Part shown: positions 9,306 through 18,768 of the stretch, piece after piece | How the letters are laid out: every line of letters starts with the position of its first letter | Numbering within the stretch: the first letter of the stretch is position 1 | Source: Kiritimatiellota bacterium | Lineage (GTDB): Bacteria; Verrucomicrobiota; Kiritimatiellia; JAAZAB01 | Reading direction: 5' to 3' | Length of the DNA: 64,000 nucleotides | Assembly (NCBI GenBank): GCA_026398415.1 | Contig: JAPLSY010000053.1 | Coordinates: 31,917-95,916 of the forward strand | Position numbers and translations under genes: made by a program | The notes under the pieces: model-generated | The model's input: only the letters and a program-made list of their open reading frames with translations | What the model was told of the DNA's origin: nothing | Databases searched by the model: none

Positions 9306-10529
9306 TCAGCCTTTGACCGCCCCCAACTGCAGTCCCGAGATGAAGAACCTCTGCCCGAACAGGAAGATTACGAACATGGGCACGATCTGGATCATGGAAC
9401 CGGCCATCAACAGCGTCCACTGCACATTACCGTGCATCTCATTTAACATTTGCAGCGCAATCGGCAGGGTATACAGTTCATGGCTGTGCAGTACGATCAG
9501 CGGCCACATGAAGTCGCCCCAGGCGCCCATGAACGTCAGGATCGAGAGGGCGGCCAGCGCGGGCTTCGACAGCGGGATAATCACATGCCGATAGATGCCC
9601 AGCAACGAACAGCCGTCCAGCAGGGCCGATTCCTCCAGTTCCGTCGGCAGTGACATGAAGAACTGGCGCAACATGAACGTGCCGTAGGCGGTGAAAATGC
9701 CCGGCAGGGTTACGACCTTGTAGGTGTTGATCCAGCCAAATTCGCGGAACAGCAGGAAAGCCGGGATCATCGTGACCGCGCCCGGAATCATCATTGTCGC
9801 CAGGTAGGCCATAAAAATCTTGTCGCGGCCCGGGAATTGCATCCGGGCAAAAGCGAACGCCGCCAGTGAGCTGGTAAAGACCATGCCGAACGTCGTAAAC
9901 AGCGTGATAAAGAAACTGTTGAGCGTTGCGCGCAGCAGGCCGCTCTCCACCATCACGGTGCGATAATTTTCCCAGTAGAAGCGGTGCGCGGGTCGCAGTA
10001 CGGGCTTGTTTTCCAGGTGCCGGTCCAGCAGGCGGCGGTTGAGTGCGCGGCGGGCCAGCAAATCTTCTGCCTTGGGTGGTTCGTTGAATTTCAGCCCGCC
10101 GGCCACGACTTGGTCGGTCCACAGGGACTGGGTCTGCAACAAGGTGTTCAAGGAGGTGATCAACCGGTCTTGTTCGCTTAGGGGCAATTGCGCGCCGACG
10201 TCGGCGGCCAGCGCGGCCGATTCCCGGGCTTCATCGTCCAAAAGGTCGCCGACATGTGCCAGCGCGCCATCGGCGGATTGCCCCTGCCCGGTCAGTAAAG
10301 TTCCCAGTGCCTGCCAATCCAGCACGTCACTGCGGTTGATGCGGAACGACATTTGCGGCAACAAGCGGCTCATGTCCCTGACGTCGGCGTCGGGAGCTTT
10401 CACTGAGGTCACCACCATCCAGACGAGGGGGAAGATCATGGATACCCCGACCAGTATCAGGAACGTATACGAGGCGGCATGCGCCAGGCCGCGTCGGCCG
10501 GTATTTGTGCCCAGTAGCCATTCAAGCAT
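9306..10529 (-). CDS. ABC sugar transporter permease, MalG-type, with large loop insertion
   Basis: An inner-membrane permease of the carbohydrate uptake-1 family, 407 residues. The EAA loop that docks on the ATPase is visible in ELEESALLDGCSLLGIYRHVIIPLSKPAL-type sequence near residue 310. TM1 (about 18-42) is followed by a very long hydrophilic segment, about residues 45-190, before the next TM. MalG-type proteins usually have only 20-40 residues there. The insertion is helical and acidic in character. The start overlaps the MalF-type gene by 8 bp, so both are expressed together. Confidence 0.85.
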   Translation of the reverse strand: MLEWLLGTNTGRRGLAHAASYTFLILVGVSMIFPLVWMVVTSVKAPDADVRDMSRLLPQMSFRINRSDVLDWQALGTLLTGQGQSADGALAHVGDLLDDEARESAALAADVGAQLPLSEQDRLITSLNTLLQTQSLWTDQVVAGGLKFNEPPKAEDLLARRALNRRLLDRHLENKPVLRPAHRFYWENYRTVMVESGLLRATLNSFFITLFTTFGMVFTSSLAAFAFARMQFPGRDKIFMAYLATMMIPGAVTMIPAFLLFREFGWINTYKVVTLPGIFTAYGTFMLRQFFMSLPTELEESALLDGCSLLGIYRHVIIPLSKPALAALSILTFMGAWGDFMWPLIVLHSHELYTLPIALQMLNEMHGNVQWTLLMAGSMIQIVPMFVIFLFGQRFFISGLQLGAVKG

Positions 10530-11427
10530 AGTTTACCTTCTTCCCGCCAAACCGCCAGTTCAACATGGTCGCCACCAACACTATGAAAAACAGCACCACC
10601 GCGATGGCCGAGGCATAGCCCATGTTGAAATATTCGAAGGCATGATTGTAAATGTAGTAGCTGATCGTCGTCGTCGAACCGGCGGGCCCGCCCCTGGTCA
10701 AAACATAAGCGGCGTTGAAGCCCCCCTGGAACCCGCCAATGATGCCGGTGACGAACAGGAAGAAGGTGGTTGGGGCCACCATCGGCCACGTGATGTGCAG
10801 AAATTGCCGCCACTCGCTGGCGCCGTCTATTCTCGCCGCTTCGTACAGTTCCTGGGAGATATTGGATAACCCGGCCAGGTAGAGAATCATGCCCATCCCG
10901 CCCATGGCCGACCACAGGCCCATCATGATGAAGGCCGGTTTGGCCCACTTGGGATCGGTCAACCATCCCGGTGTCGGCAGGCCGATTGCGTGCAACATGG
11001 TATTGAGCAATCCGAACTCGGGGTTCAGGATGTTCTGCCACAGCAACAGCATCCCGATGCCTCCGCAGATCGAGGGCAGGTAGAAGATCAGCCGGAAAAA
11101 GTAACGGCCGCGCAGGGGTTGGTTCAAGACGATGGCCAGAAACAGGGACGAAATGATGCCCAGCGGGATCCCGATCATCAGGTATAATGTGTTGCCCAGG
11201 TACTTCCAGAAGGGGGCGTCATTCCAATGGAAACTACCATTATCCCAGTAACCGCCCAACAGGTCTATGAAGTTCTGCAGGCCGACGAATTCCGGGTGGT
11301 GAAAGATATCCCAGCGAAACAGGCTGAGTGCGAAGGCCGCCAGCACCGGCAGGAACGTCAAGACGAGGAACCCGATAACGTTGGGCGCGATAAACGCGAA
11401 CCCGGCCCATTTCCTGGTGATCAACAT
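10522..11427 (-). CDS. ABC sugar transporter permease, MalF-type
   Basis: A 301-residue permease with about six transmembrane segments and the EAA loop ELYEAARIDGASEWRQF near residue 190. It is of normal length for sugar permeases of this class. It sits between the binding-protein gene (26 bp upstream) and the MalG-type gene (8-bp overlap). The three form an import operon whose ATPase is probably the divergent gene at 13065. Confidence 0.9.
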   Translation of the reverse strand: MLITRKWAGFAFIAPNVIGFLVLTFLPVLAAFALSLFRWDIFHHPEFVGLQNFIDLLGGYWDNGSFHWNDAPFWKYLGNTLYLMIGIPLGIISSLFLAIVLNQPLRGRYFFRLIFYLPSICGGIGMLLLWQNILNPEFGLLNTMLHAIGLPTPGWLTDPKWAKPAFIMMGLWSAMGGMGMILYLAGLSNISQELYEAARIDGASEWRQFLHITWPMVAPTTFFLFVTGIIGGFQGGFNAAYVLTRGGPAGSTTTISYYIYNHAFEYFNMGYASAIAVVLFFIVLVATMLNWRFGGKKVNYA

Positions 11428-11453
11428 ATTGCTGCAATCCTTTCGACGTTGAA

Positions 11454-12785
11454 TCAGTTGGCTTTGAATGCACCGCGCTCGCGGGCCTTTTCAATTGCCC
11501 GCGTAAGCTCGTACTGGGCGCGGCGCAGGCCCTCTTCCGGGGAGATTAACTTGGCTCCGATTTCCTCGCTCCAGCGGCCGACGATTGATTGGAACTCCTG
11601 CAGATGGGGGACGCGCGGGCAAGGATACATGTAATCGGTTGCCTTCACCCAGAGATAAAGGCTTGCCGGTTTGCCACGATGTTTGGCGACCATTTTCCGG
11701 GCGACTTCCAGGTCGGCCGGGATCCCGCCATTGATGGCTGCCGTCAGCATGAATTCTTCACCGAACAACAGCTTGTTCAGTTCCCAAGCCTCATCCGGAT
11801 GCTTCGTCTCGGCGGAGATCATATATGCGCCACTCGAGGCCCAGTGTGCCCGCCGGCGTGCGCGCGGATAGAGGGCGATGTCCCAGTCCATGTCCGCCAA
11901 CTGGCTGAGCAGCCGCTGCCAGTCCCAAGTGTAAGCCGCGATCATCGCATAGCGTCCGCATAGAAACAGCCCGATTTGATCGTGAGAACCCGCCTGCTGT
12001 TGTTCGATCTCGGAAGGCGTAATGTGTTCCACGTCGCGCAGGCGCAACATGATTTGATGGTACTCTGTGCGGCCCGGCGTATCTACCGTTGCCTTTGGTC
12101 CGTTCAGGTCGATAAACGGCGGCCCCCAGCCCTCGGCCACAAAACCTCCTGAGTATGCGAACTGATCGGTCCGGCCGTCGCCGTTCCGGTCGCGCGTCAG
12201 CGCACGGGCCTTTGTCAGAAACTCATTGAAATCCCAGTCCTCGCTCGGATACGAGATCCCCGCTTCATCGAACAGGGCCTTGTTGTACACGATGATACTC
12301 AGATCGATGGTGTAGGGTATCCCGATCTGCCGTCCGTTCCGGCGGTACCATTCGATTGCCTGCGGGTGGAATTTCTTGAGGTCTACATCCCGCGCCACGC
12401 GGTCGGTGATGTCCAGGAAGGCCCCCCGATCGGCAAATTCACCGAACGATTGGCCCATCCACATCAGGTCCGGCGCCATGCGGCTGGCCATCATGATCAG
12501 GATCTTTTGATAGTAGTTTCCGCCAATTTCGAGTATTTGCACCTCGACCTGCGGATGCTCGCGCTTGAAGGTTTTGACGGCCCCATCGATTGCGACGCGG
12601 AATACCGGGCTGGGTATGGTGGCCAGCACGAGCTTGATTTTTTTCTCCTTACCCGTAGTCCGCTGTGGTCCGGTGCTTGCCAGGTAGGTTCCCAACACGG
12701 CCAGCCCGATCAAAAAGCCGGCCAACCCTATGGCCGGCAGCGAAAACCACTCGGCACCATTCCAGTGTTTTGCAATCCAACCCAT
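11454..12785 (-). CDS. ABC transporter extracellular sugar-binding protein, membrane anchored
   Basis: This 443-residue solute-binding protein of family 1 shows the usual start of the mature domain (KLVLATIPSPVFRVAIDGAVKTF) and a DWDFNEFLTKARALT segment typical of sugar binders. The N-terminus has a hydrophobic helix at about residues 15-36 but no lipobox cysteine, so I infer an uncleaved membrane anchor rather than a lipoprotein. It is the first gene of the transporter operon. The ligand is unknown; the neighbouring hydrolases suggest an oligosaccharide. Confidence 0.87.
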   Translation of the reverse strand: MGWIAKHWNGAEWFSLPAIGLAGFLIGLAVLGTYLASTGPQRTTGKEKKIKLVLATIPSPVFRVAIDGAVKTFKREHPQVEVQILEIGGNYYQKILIMMASRMAPDLMWMGQSFGEFADRGAFLDITDRVARDVDLKKFHPQAIEWYRRNGRQIGIPYTIDLSIIVYNKALFDEAGISYPSEDWDFNEFLTKARALTRDRNGDGRTDQFAYSGGFVAEGWGPPFIDLNGPKATVDTPGRTEYHQIMLRLRDVEHITPSEIEQQQAGSHDQIGLFLCGRYAMIAAYTWDWQRLLSQLADMDWDIALYPRARRRAHWASSGAYMISAETKHPDEAWELNKLLFGEEFMLTAAINGGIPADLEVARKMVAKHRGKPASLYLWVKATDYMYPCPRVPHLQEFQSIVGRWSEEIGAKLISPEEGLRRAQYELTRAIEKARERGAFKAN

Positions 12786-12907
12786 TCCTGTGCCTCAATT
12801 GTCAACCGGTGTCCGCCCTGAGTCACTAGCCGTGAACCAGGCCGGCTTTCTAAATTCTGACTTTTGACTCCTGAATAGTGGCAATGGCGCGTATTGTGCT
12901 ATAAGTT

Positions 12908-12935
12908 TTGACGAGGTGCAAACCCATTTTATATT
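12908..12935 (+). promoter_or_regulatory. Candidate sigma-70 promoter for the ATPase gene
   Basis: TTGACG at 12908-12913 and TATATT at 12930-12935 are separated by 16 bp in the 279-bp gap between the binding-protein and ATPase genes. It points toward the gene at 13065 with a leader of about 120 bases. Sequence match only. Confidence 0.45.
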
Positions 12936-13064
12936 TATTTATTTATTTTTTCGGCTTGCTTTTGCTCGGCAATCTGTCCTATTGTCTCCAATACTTTTTT
13001 CTATTGCCAGAATCTCATCATGCGCGGGATTGTGGTACCGTCCGAAAAATAAGGAGCAAGGGCT

Positions 13065-14165
13065 ATGGCGGAAGTCATCTTGGATCATGTCTGGAAGAGC
13101 TATGGCAGTAATATCTGGGCGGTGAAGGACTTTAATCTGACGATTAAGGACCGGGAATTCATGGTATTTGTCGGTCCCTCGGGGTGCGGCAAATCGACGA
13201 CTCTGCGCATGATCGCGGGGCTCGAGGAAATCAGCAAGGGCTCGATTTCCATAGCGGAGCGCGTGGTCAACAATGTGCCGCCCAAGGATCGTGATATCGC
13301 CATGGTGTTCCAGAATTATGCGCTGTACCCGCACATGACGGTGTACGACAACATGGCCTTCGGCCTGAAACTGCGCAATTATAAGCGGGCCGATATCGAA
13401 AGCCGGGTGCGCGAAGCATCGGATATCCTGGGGCTGGCCGATTATCTGCATCGCAAGCCCAAGGCGCTATCCGGGGGCCAGCGCCAGCGCGTGGCGGTGG
13501 GCCGGGCGATCGTGCGCAAGCCGAAGGTGTTTTTATTTGACGAGCCCTTGTCCAATCTGGACGCCAAGATGCGCGTGCAAATGCGGGCGGAAATCAGCAA
13601 GTTGCATGTGCGCCTGGAGGCCACCATGATCTACGTGACGCATGACCAGGTGGAGGCCATGACCATGGGCGACCGGATCGTGGTGATGAAGGATGGGGTG
13701 GTTTTACAGGTAGCCACGCCCTTGGATCTATATGAGAATCCGGCCAACCTGTTCGTGGCGGGTTTTATCGGCACGCCGCCGATGAATTTATTCGAGGGAC
13801 TGATCCGGCGCGGCGCGGACGGCTGGATTTTCGATGGCGCGAGCATGCAGATCGCGCTGTTGCCGGAAATGCAGGCCAAGCTGGAGGCCTACGTGGACAA
13901 GCAAGTCGTAATGGGCATTCGGCCGGAGCATGTCGGCTCGCCGATTGCGGAGAACACGGCCGATGCGCCGAAGATCAAGGCGCACGTGGATGTTGTGGAA
14001 CCGATGGGCGCCGAGACCTATTTGTACATGACGTCCGGCCGGCACAACTTTATCGCCAAAATCGATCCGCACCGCCGGTGCGCCATGGGTTCCGAATTGC
14101 AACTGGCCTTTCTGGAGGCCAAGGCCCATTTCTTCGATCCGGCCACGACTAACCTGATCGTCTGA
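13065..14165 (+). CDS. Sugar ABC transporter ATPase (UgpC/MsmK/MalK-type)
   Basis: A 366-residue ATPase with Walker [10 protein letters not shown] (37-45), Q-loop [10 protein letters not shown], signature LSGGQRQR (135-142), Walker B FLFDE (156-160) and a C-terminal TOBE domain (about 250-366) containing MGIRPEHV. Members of this group often serve several sugar permeases. It is read divergently from the binding-protein/permease operon, which otherwise lacks an ATPase, so it is the obvious partner. An AAGGAG box precedes the ATG. Confidence 0.93.
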   Translation: MAEVILDHVWKSYGSNIWAVKDFNLTIKDREFMVFVGPSGCGKSTTLRMIAGLEEISKGSISIAERVVNNVPPKDRDIAMVFQNYALYPHMTVYDNMAFGLKLRNYKRADIESRVREASDILGLADYLHRKPKALSGGQRQRVAVGRAIVRKPKVFLFDEPLSNLDAKMRVQMRAEISKLHVRLEATMIYVTHDQVEAMTMGDRIVVMKDGVVLQVATPLDLYENPANLFVAGFIGTPPMNLFEGLIRRGADGWIFDGASMQIALLPEMQAKLEAYVDKQVVMGIRPEHVGSPIAENTADAPKIKAHVDVVEPMGAETYLYMTSGRHNFIAKIDPHRRCAMGSELQLAFLEAKAHFFDPATTNLIV

Positions 14166-14187
14166 CCGGCCTTGGACTCAAAGGCGA

Positions 14188-15492
14188 TCAGCGCAGAAGT
14201 TCCCGCATTGCTTCCATAATTACCTCTTCGACTTCAGGCGCAACGTGGGAAGCTTGTTGCGATGTTTCATATCCGCCCTCAGCGTAAGATTTTTTTGTTC
14301 CAACGTAGCCGGGGCCGCAATCACCGTAAGCCGCTACGAGCACCGGCGCTGACGGGCGCATTTGCCGGGCGGCCAGCTGGTACTCAATCAGCATTTCTCC
14401 CGGCAGATGTAAAACACTTATTTTTCCCAGCCGCAGGCAGGACAAGTCAATCAGGCAACCGGATTGTCGGCGGCGTTTCCAAATCAGTTCAAACGCTGCT
14501 ATAATCCTGGTGTTTTTAGCTTCATCGACGTTGTTGATGGTTTTTAACAGATCGTTTTCCGTTTGCTTGAGAATTAACGCGCTCACCGGCAATGCCACCG
14601 GTTTAACCCGCCAGCAAAAATCACTGTCCTTAAGCGGATATTTTCTGGTTTTAGCCCATGCCGCTTCCATGCCTTTGAGCAAACGTTGCGCTAAAATCAG
14701 CCGGTTTTTCGGCGAATGGTCATTATATTTTCCGGCCGCGATATTTCCACCACAGCCGTCGAAATGCAAATGCGCAACCTCCGGCAGGGTTGATTCCCGG
14801 ATTGAACGCGCGAGGCCGACAAAATCAGGATTTACGGCGCCGTCGCCGTAAAAGCTCTGCGGATGCGTGGCGTAATAAGTCAGCGAGGCGAGTGGTTCTT
14901 CGCCGTTCCAGAAACTCAGATTCTGAAGCCAGGGATCAATCAGGCCTTCCGGCAAATCCCGCAGGGCCTTGTCCGTGCACGAACTCCAGCGTGTCTGGGC
15001 CACGCGTCCATCATTGCCCAGGATGCGGCGGTTCGATGCTACCTGGGATACTTTTGCTTTGCCATAGCCGTAATGGGTAACGGGTTTGGCCGATGCAAGC
15101 GCGGAATGCAGCGCCTTGGCGGCGGCCAGGGCAACGTTCTCTGCAAAAGACGTGTCTTCCATTATCCCGGCGATGGCTTTCAGGTCGGTAAGGTCTTTTT
15201 GGGAAAAGCAATAACCGGGTGTGTCGTGGGGATGGTGGGTATGAATCGTAACCCGCTCGATAGTTGTGTCGGCCGCTTCGGCCAGGACTTTCCGCCAGTA
15301 ATCATGGCCGCTATTCCTGATTTCAACCCAGTCAACCGTACAGATGACGACCGGAGCTTCGTTGCCCAGGATGACCAGTCCGCGGGCCAACAAGGGCTCA
15401 ACAATTTTTTTTACCGGTTTGACCAATCCCATGCATAGCGGCGATCCTAACGGCGGGGTGGCGTCGCTTTGAAATGTGGCAATTTTAATCAT
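14188..15492 (-). CDS. Neutral/alkaline ceramidase-like protein
   Basis: This 434-residue protein resembles the N-terminal domain of neutral/alkaline non-lysosomal ceramidases. It begins with ATFQSDATPPLGSP-type sequence. THTHHPHDTPG (around residue 90) looks like the zinc His cluster, and LHFDGCGGNIAAGKY and AYGDCGPGYVGT recall the conserved ceramidase segments. There is no signal peptide, and PVC genomes carry many such paralogues near sugar genes, so hydrolysis of ceramide is not assured. The start at 15492 has a GGAG box 5 bases upstream; the frame runs 15 codons further back without one. Confidence 0.7.
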   Translation of the reverse strand: MIKIATFQSDATPPLGSPLCMGLVKPVKKIVEPLLARGLVILGNEAPVVICTVDWVEIRNSGHDYWRKVLAEAADTTIERVTIHTHHPHDTPGYCFSQKDLTDLKAIAGIMEDTSFAENVALAAAKALHSALASAKPVTHYGYGKAKVSQVASNRRILGNDGRVAQTRWSSCTDKALRDLPEGLIDPWLQNLSFWNGEEPLASLTYYATHPQSFYGDGAVNPDFVGLARSIRESTLPEVAHLHFDGCGGNIAAGKYNDHSPKNRLILAQRLLKGMEAAWAKTRKYPLKDSDFCWRVKPVALPVSALILKQTENDLLKTINNVDEAKNTRIIAAFELIWKRRRQSGCLIDLSCLRLGKISVLHLPGEMLIEYQLAARQMRPSAPVLVAAYGDCGPGYVGTKKSYAEGGYETSQQASHVAPEVEEVIMEAMRELLR

Positions 15493-15747
15493 TAGGCTCC
15501 TTGTAGTAAGAGGAAAAATCCTTTCTCTGTGCCTCATGTGGCAAGGTTTTAGTATTGGTTATTACTCTTATTGCGTCAATGAAAATGGCACCGAAGGGAA
15601 AGCAGGTTTTGGTTCGTCACCTTGTGTAGAATGACCCTCTGGTTTATGACCTGTTTCTTTTTTCCTGTCTGGATTCGACGATGCCGGCCTGTTTAAACTT
15701 GCTTTTGGGAATACGTCCTGATATGTTAAAAATCACTGAGAGTGTGT

Positions 15748-18438
15748 ATGGCTGACACTGAGCTTCCTATGAAAACATCAAAAATGGCGCTAACACAAAT
15801 CGGCTGGATGGGGTGGTTGCCTGTGCTTTTACTGCTGACGACCGCGGCGGCGGTAAAGTCCTCCGACTTCGCCTACACGACGAATTCCGATAATACGATC
15901 ACCATTACCCGTTACAATGGTTTTGACGATAAGGTTGTCATCCCGTCCACCATAGATGGCAAAACCGTTGCCGGCATCGGTGCCAAGGTGTTCTCTTCCG
16001 CCGCCAGCCTGACCGCAATCACGGTGAACGCAGGCAATGCCTTCTTTAGCAGCGTGGACGGGGTCTTGTTCAACAAGAGCAAGACCACGCTCCTCCAATG
16101 TCCCGCGGGCAAAGCCGGCAGCTATGCGATTCCCAGCGGCGTTACCGGCATCGGGGACGAGGCGTTCAAATGCTGCACCAGCCTGACCAGCGTGTCGATC
16201 CCCAACAGCGTTATCAGCATCGGGGCCGGGGCATTCAAAAACTGCATCAGCCTGGCCGACGTCACAATCGGCAACAGTGTCACCGGCATCGGGGCCGATG
16301 CGTTCTGGAAATGTACCCGTCTGATTGCGATTACGGTGGACGCAGGCAATGCCGCCTATAGTAGCGTGGATGGGGTCTTGTTCAACAAGAGCAAGACCAC
16401 GCTCCTCCAATATCCGGGGGGCAAAGCCGGCAGCTATACGATTCCCTACAGCGTTACCAGCATTGGGGTCGATGCGTTCTTTGCCTGCACCAGCCTGGAG
16501 AATGTCACGATTCCCGATAGTGTTACCAATATCGGAGACTGCGCATTCAATGACTGCGTTAGCCTTGTTGCGATTACAGCGGGCGCACTCAATGCCGTCT
16601 ATAGCAGCGTGGATGGGGTCTTGTTCAACAAGAGCAAGACCATGCTCATCCAATATCCGGGGGGCAAAACCGGCGGCTATACGATTCCCGGCAGCGTCGC
16701 CAGTATCGGGGCCTGGGCGTTCTATTCCTGCGCCAGTCTGGCCGATGTGTCGATTCCCAACACTGTCACCAACATCGGGAGCGAAGCGTTTTATTCCTGC
16801 GCCAGTTTAACCAGCGTCACTTTTCCCGACAGCGTCATCAGCATCGGGGCCGGGGCATTCAAAAACTGCACCAGCCTGGCCGACGTCACAATCGGCAACA
16901 GTGTCACCGGCATCGGGGCCGATGCGTTCTGGGGCTGCACCAGCCTGACTTTGATTACGGTGGGCGCATACAATGCCGTCTATAGCAGCGTGGATGGGGC
17001 CTTGTTCAACACGAGTAAGACCGTGCTCATCCAATGTCCGGGGGGCAAAACCGGCAGCTATACGATTCCCTACAGCGTTACCAGCATCGGGGATAGGGCG
17101 TTTTCTTCCTGCACCGGCTTGACCGGCGTGGTGATCCCCAATGGCGTTACCAGCATCGGGAGCGAGGCGTTTTATTGCTGCACTAGCCTGGCCAGCATGA
17201 TAATCCCCCGTGACGTTACCAGTATCGGGGACTTGGCATTCTGGGGCTGCATCAGCCTGGCCGCGATCACGATGGACACAGGCAATGCCGTCTATAGCAG
17301 CGTGGATGGGGTCTTGTTCAACAAGAGCAAGACCACGCTCCTCCAATATCCGGGGGGCAAAGCCGGCAGCTATACGATTCCCTACGGCGTTACCAGCATC
17401 GGGGACTTGGCGTTCGCTTCCTGCACCAGCCTGACCAGTGTGTCGATCCCCGACGACGTCACCAGCATCGGGAGCGAGGCGTTTTATCGCTGCACCAGCC
17501 TGGCCAGCATAACAATCCCCCGTGGCGTTACCAGTATCGGGGACTTGGCATTCTGGGGCTGTGCCAGTTTGGCCGCGATCACGGTGAACGCACTCAATTC
17601 TATCTATAGCAGCGTGGATGGGGTCTTGTTCGACAAGAGCAAGACCATGCTCATCCAATGTCCGGGGGGCAAAACCGGCAGCTATACGATTCCCAACGGC
17701 GTCACCAGTATTGGGGACTCGGTGTTCTCTTCCTGCACTAGCCTGACCGGTGTGTCGATCCCCGATAGCGTCATCGGCATCGGGGACTGTACGTTTCCTG
17801 AATGCACCAGCCTGGATAATGTCACGATTCCCAGTGGCGTCACCAACATCGGGAATTACGCATTCTATGACTGTGCCAGCCTGAAAGGCGTCTATTTCAA
17901 AGGAAATGCCCCGGGTATTGGCTCGTCTGTGTTCGACGGTGACAACAAGGCGGTCGTCTATTACTTATCAGGGGCAACGGGGTGGGGCACAACGTTTGGC
18001 GGTCGTCCGACCGTGCTATGGAATGCAATCGAACCGCCAAGCAGTAGTCGGCCGGCCGCGCCAGATAACACATTCGGGCCGATAATCAAGGCCAATGGCA
18101 CAGAGGGGGAAATAGCCATCGATTATCCAGGGGCCGTGTCAATCACTGTGGAAATGGACGCGGGGGATTTTGTGGGAGTACCTGTCGACTGGTGGATCGT
18201 TGTCAATAATGGATCTTCCTGGTTTTACCTGGACAGTGTGGTGGGTTGGACGGATGAGGGTGCTTGGCGTCCGGTGTACCAAGGCGGTTTATTCAATCTG
18301 CCGGCCACGGAAGTGTTGAACGCAACTGGTTTGCCGGTTGGTTTATATACGTTCTATTTTGCCGCCGATTATCCCATGGATGGGATTGTGAACCCGGATA
18401 TAATTTTAATAGATTCCGTGACCGTTACCGTGCATTAA
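15748..18438 (+). CDS. Secreted BspA-type leucine-rich-repeat protein
   Basis: About 896 residues; an ATG at 15769 that starts directly before the signal peptide (MKTSKMA, then a hydrophobic WLPVLLLLTTAAA) is an equally good start. Most of the mature protein is LRR_5/BspA repeats of about 23-25 residues (SIGxxAFxxCxSLxxVxIPxxV). Six longer units with SSVDGVLFNKSKT and PGGKxGSYTIP are interspersed. A separate C-terminal domain of about 110 residues ends in DSVTVTVH; it may be a surface-sorting or adhesive module. Such proteins are secreted or surface bound and mediate adhesion. A relic of the same C-terminus occurs at 33872-33967. Confidence 0.85.
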   Translation: MADTELPMKTSKMALTQIGWMGWLPVLLLLTTAAAVKSSDFAYTTNSDNTITITRYNGFDDKVVIPSTIDGKTVAGIGAKVFSSAASLTAITVNAGNAFFSSVDGVLFNKSKTTLLQCPAGKAGSYAIPSGVTGIGDEAFKCCTSLTSVSIPNSVISIGAGAFKNCISLADVTIGNSVTGIGADAFWKCTRLIAITVDAGNAAYSSVDGVLFNKSKTTLLQYPGGKAGSYTIPYSVTSIGVDAFFACTSLENVTIPDSVTNIGDCAFNDCVSLVAITAGALNAVYSSVDGVLFNKSKTMLIQYPGGKTGGYTIPGSVASIGAWAFYSCASLADVSIPNTVTNIGSEAFYSCASLTSVTFPDSVISIGAGAFKNCTSLADVTIGNSVTGIGADAFWGCTSLTLITVGAYNAVYSSVDGALFNTSKTVLIQCPGGKTGSYTIPYSVTSIGDRAFSSCTGLTGVVIPNGVTSIGSEAFYCCTSLASMIIPRDVTSIGDLAFWGCISLAAITMDTGNAVYSSVDGVLFNKSKTTLLQYPGGKAGSYTIPYGVTSIGDLAFASCTSLTSVSIPDDVTSIGSEAFYRCTSLASITIPRGVTSIGDLAFWGCASLAAITVNALNSIYSSVDGVLFDKSKTMLIQCPGGKTGSYTIPNGVTSIGDSVFSSCTSLTGVSIPDSVIGIGDCTFPECTSLDNVTIPSGVTNIGNYAFYDCASLKGVYFKGNAPGIGSSVFDGDNKAVVYYLSGATGWGTTFGGRPTVLWNAIEPPSSSRPAAPDNTFGPIIKANGTEGEIAIDYPGAVSITVEMDAGDFVGVPVDWWIVVNNGSSWFYLDSVVGWTDEGAWRPVYQGGLFNLPATEVLNATGLPVGLYTFYFAADYPMDGIVNPDIILIDSVTVTVH
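16048..17700 (+). repeat. Six-copy near-identical DNA repeat inside the LRR gene
   Basis: A unit of about 90 bp encoding SSVDGVLFNKSKT to GSYTIP recurs starting at 16048, 16360, 16603, 16984, 17296 and 17608. Spacings are 312, 243, 381, 312 and 312 bp, all whole codons. Copies differ by only a few bases, showing recent duplication or gene conversion. Confidence 0.85.
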
Positions 18439-18605
18439 GGGAAGCGCCGGGGCAGCCCTTGGAATAAGAACTTGTTCGGAATGGAAAAGTCCTGCGAATA
18501 AGCCGGAACGGCGTCTGCCATTTCCTGCCAGGTGTCTCCATCACCCCCTTGAGTTTATTGGATTAACTGCCATTCAGGCAAGTGGGATCAGGGTAGGGAT
18601 GAGGG

Positions 18606-18679
18606 TGGGCCCGGCTGGACTTGAACCAGCGACCAAAGGATTATGAGTCCTCCGCTCTGACCAACTGAGCTACGGGCCC
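18606..18679 (-). tRNA. tRNA with CAU anticodon (probably Ile2, lysidine type)
   Basis: The minus strand folds into a complete 74-nt tRNA: 7-bp acceptor stem GGGCCCG/CGGGCCC, D-arm GCTC/GAGC, anticodon stem GAGGA/TCCTT with loop CTCATAA, and T-arm GCTGG/CCAGC. The CCA end is not encoded. CAU fits Met or the lysidine-modified Ile2. The anticodon-to-T-arm body (GACTCATAATC then TTGGTCGCTGG) is closer to bacterial Ile2 than to elongator Met. Its 5' half is the attachment core of the element to the right, so its promoter is now supplied by that element. Confidence 0.88.
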
Positions 18680-18680
18680 G
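18640..18680. repeat. attL core (41-bp direct repeat inside tRNA)
   Basis: Identical to 26226-26266. It covers the tRNA 5' half from the anticodon loop to the first base, plus one base. Because the left junction keeps the intact tRNA, the element has restored the 5' half of the gene. Confidence 0.9.
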
Positions 18681-18742
18681 TATAAGATAAGTTGTTTAAT
18701 TACAATATATTACGAAATAAACGATTTTTCGATATTTTATAC

Positions 18743-18764
18743 TTGTAACCCTGAGTAGTAACCC
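18743..18764. promoter_or_regulatory. Candidate integrase arm site, left
   Basis: A 22-bp segment containing two direct half-sites, TTGTAACCC and GTAGTAACCC, 63 bp inside attL and just before int. It matches 26077-26098 at most positions. The pairing near both ends suggests binding sites for the integrase N-terminal domain or for an excisionase. Confidence 0.6.
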
Positions 18765-18768
18765 TATA

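Noticed and set aside
8092..9420. Minus-strand open frame of 442 codons opposite the DegT aminotransferase
   Set aside because: The plus frame carries the full PLP enzyme motifs; the minus frame shows no recognisable protein.
16048..17700. Regular repeats that could suggest a CRISPR array
   Set aside because: They are long, in frame, code for LRR/BspA units and lack unique short spacers.
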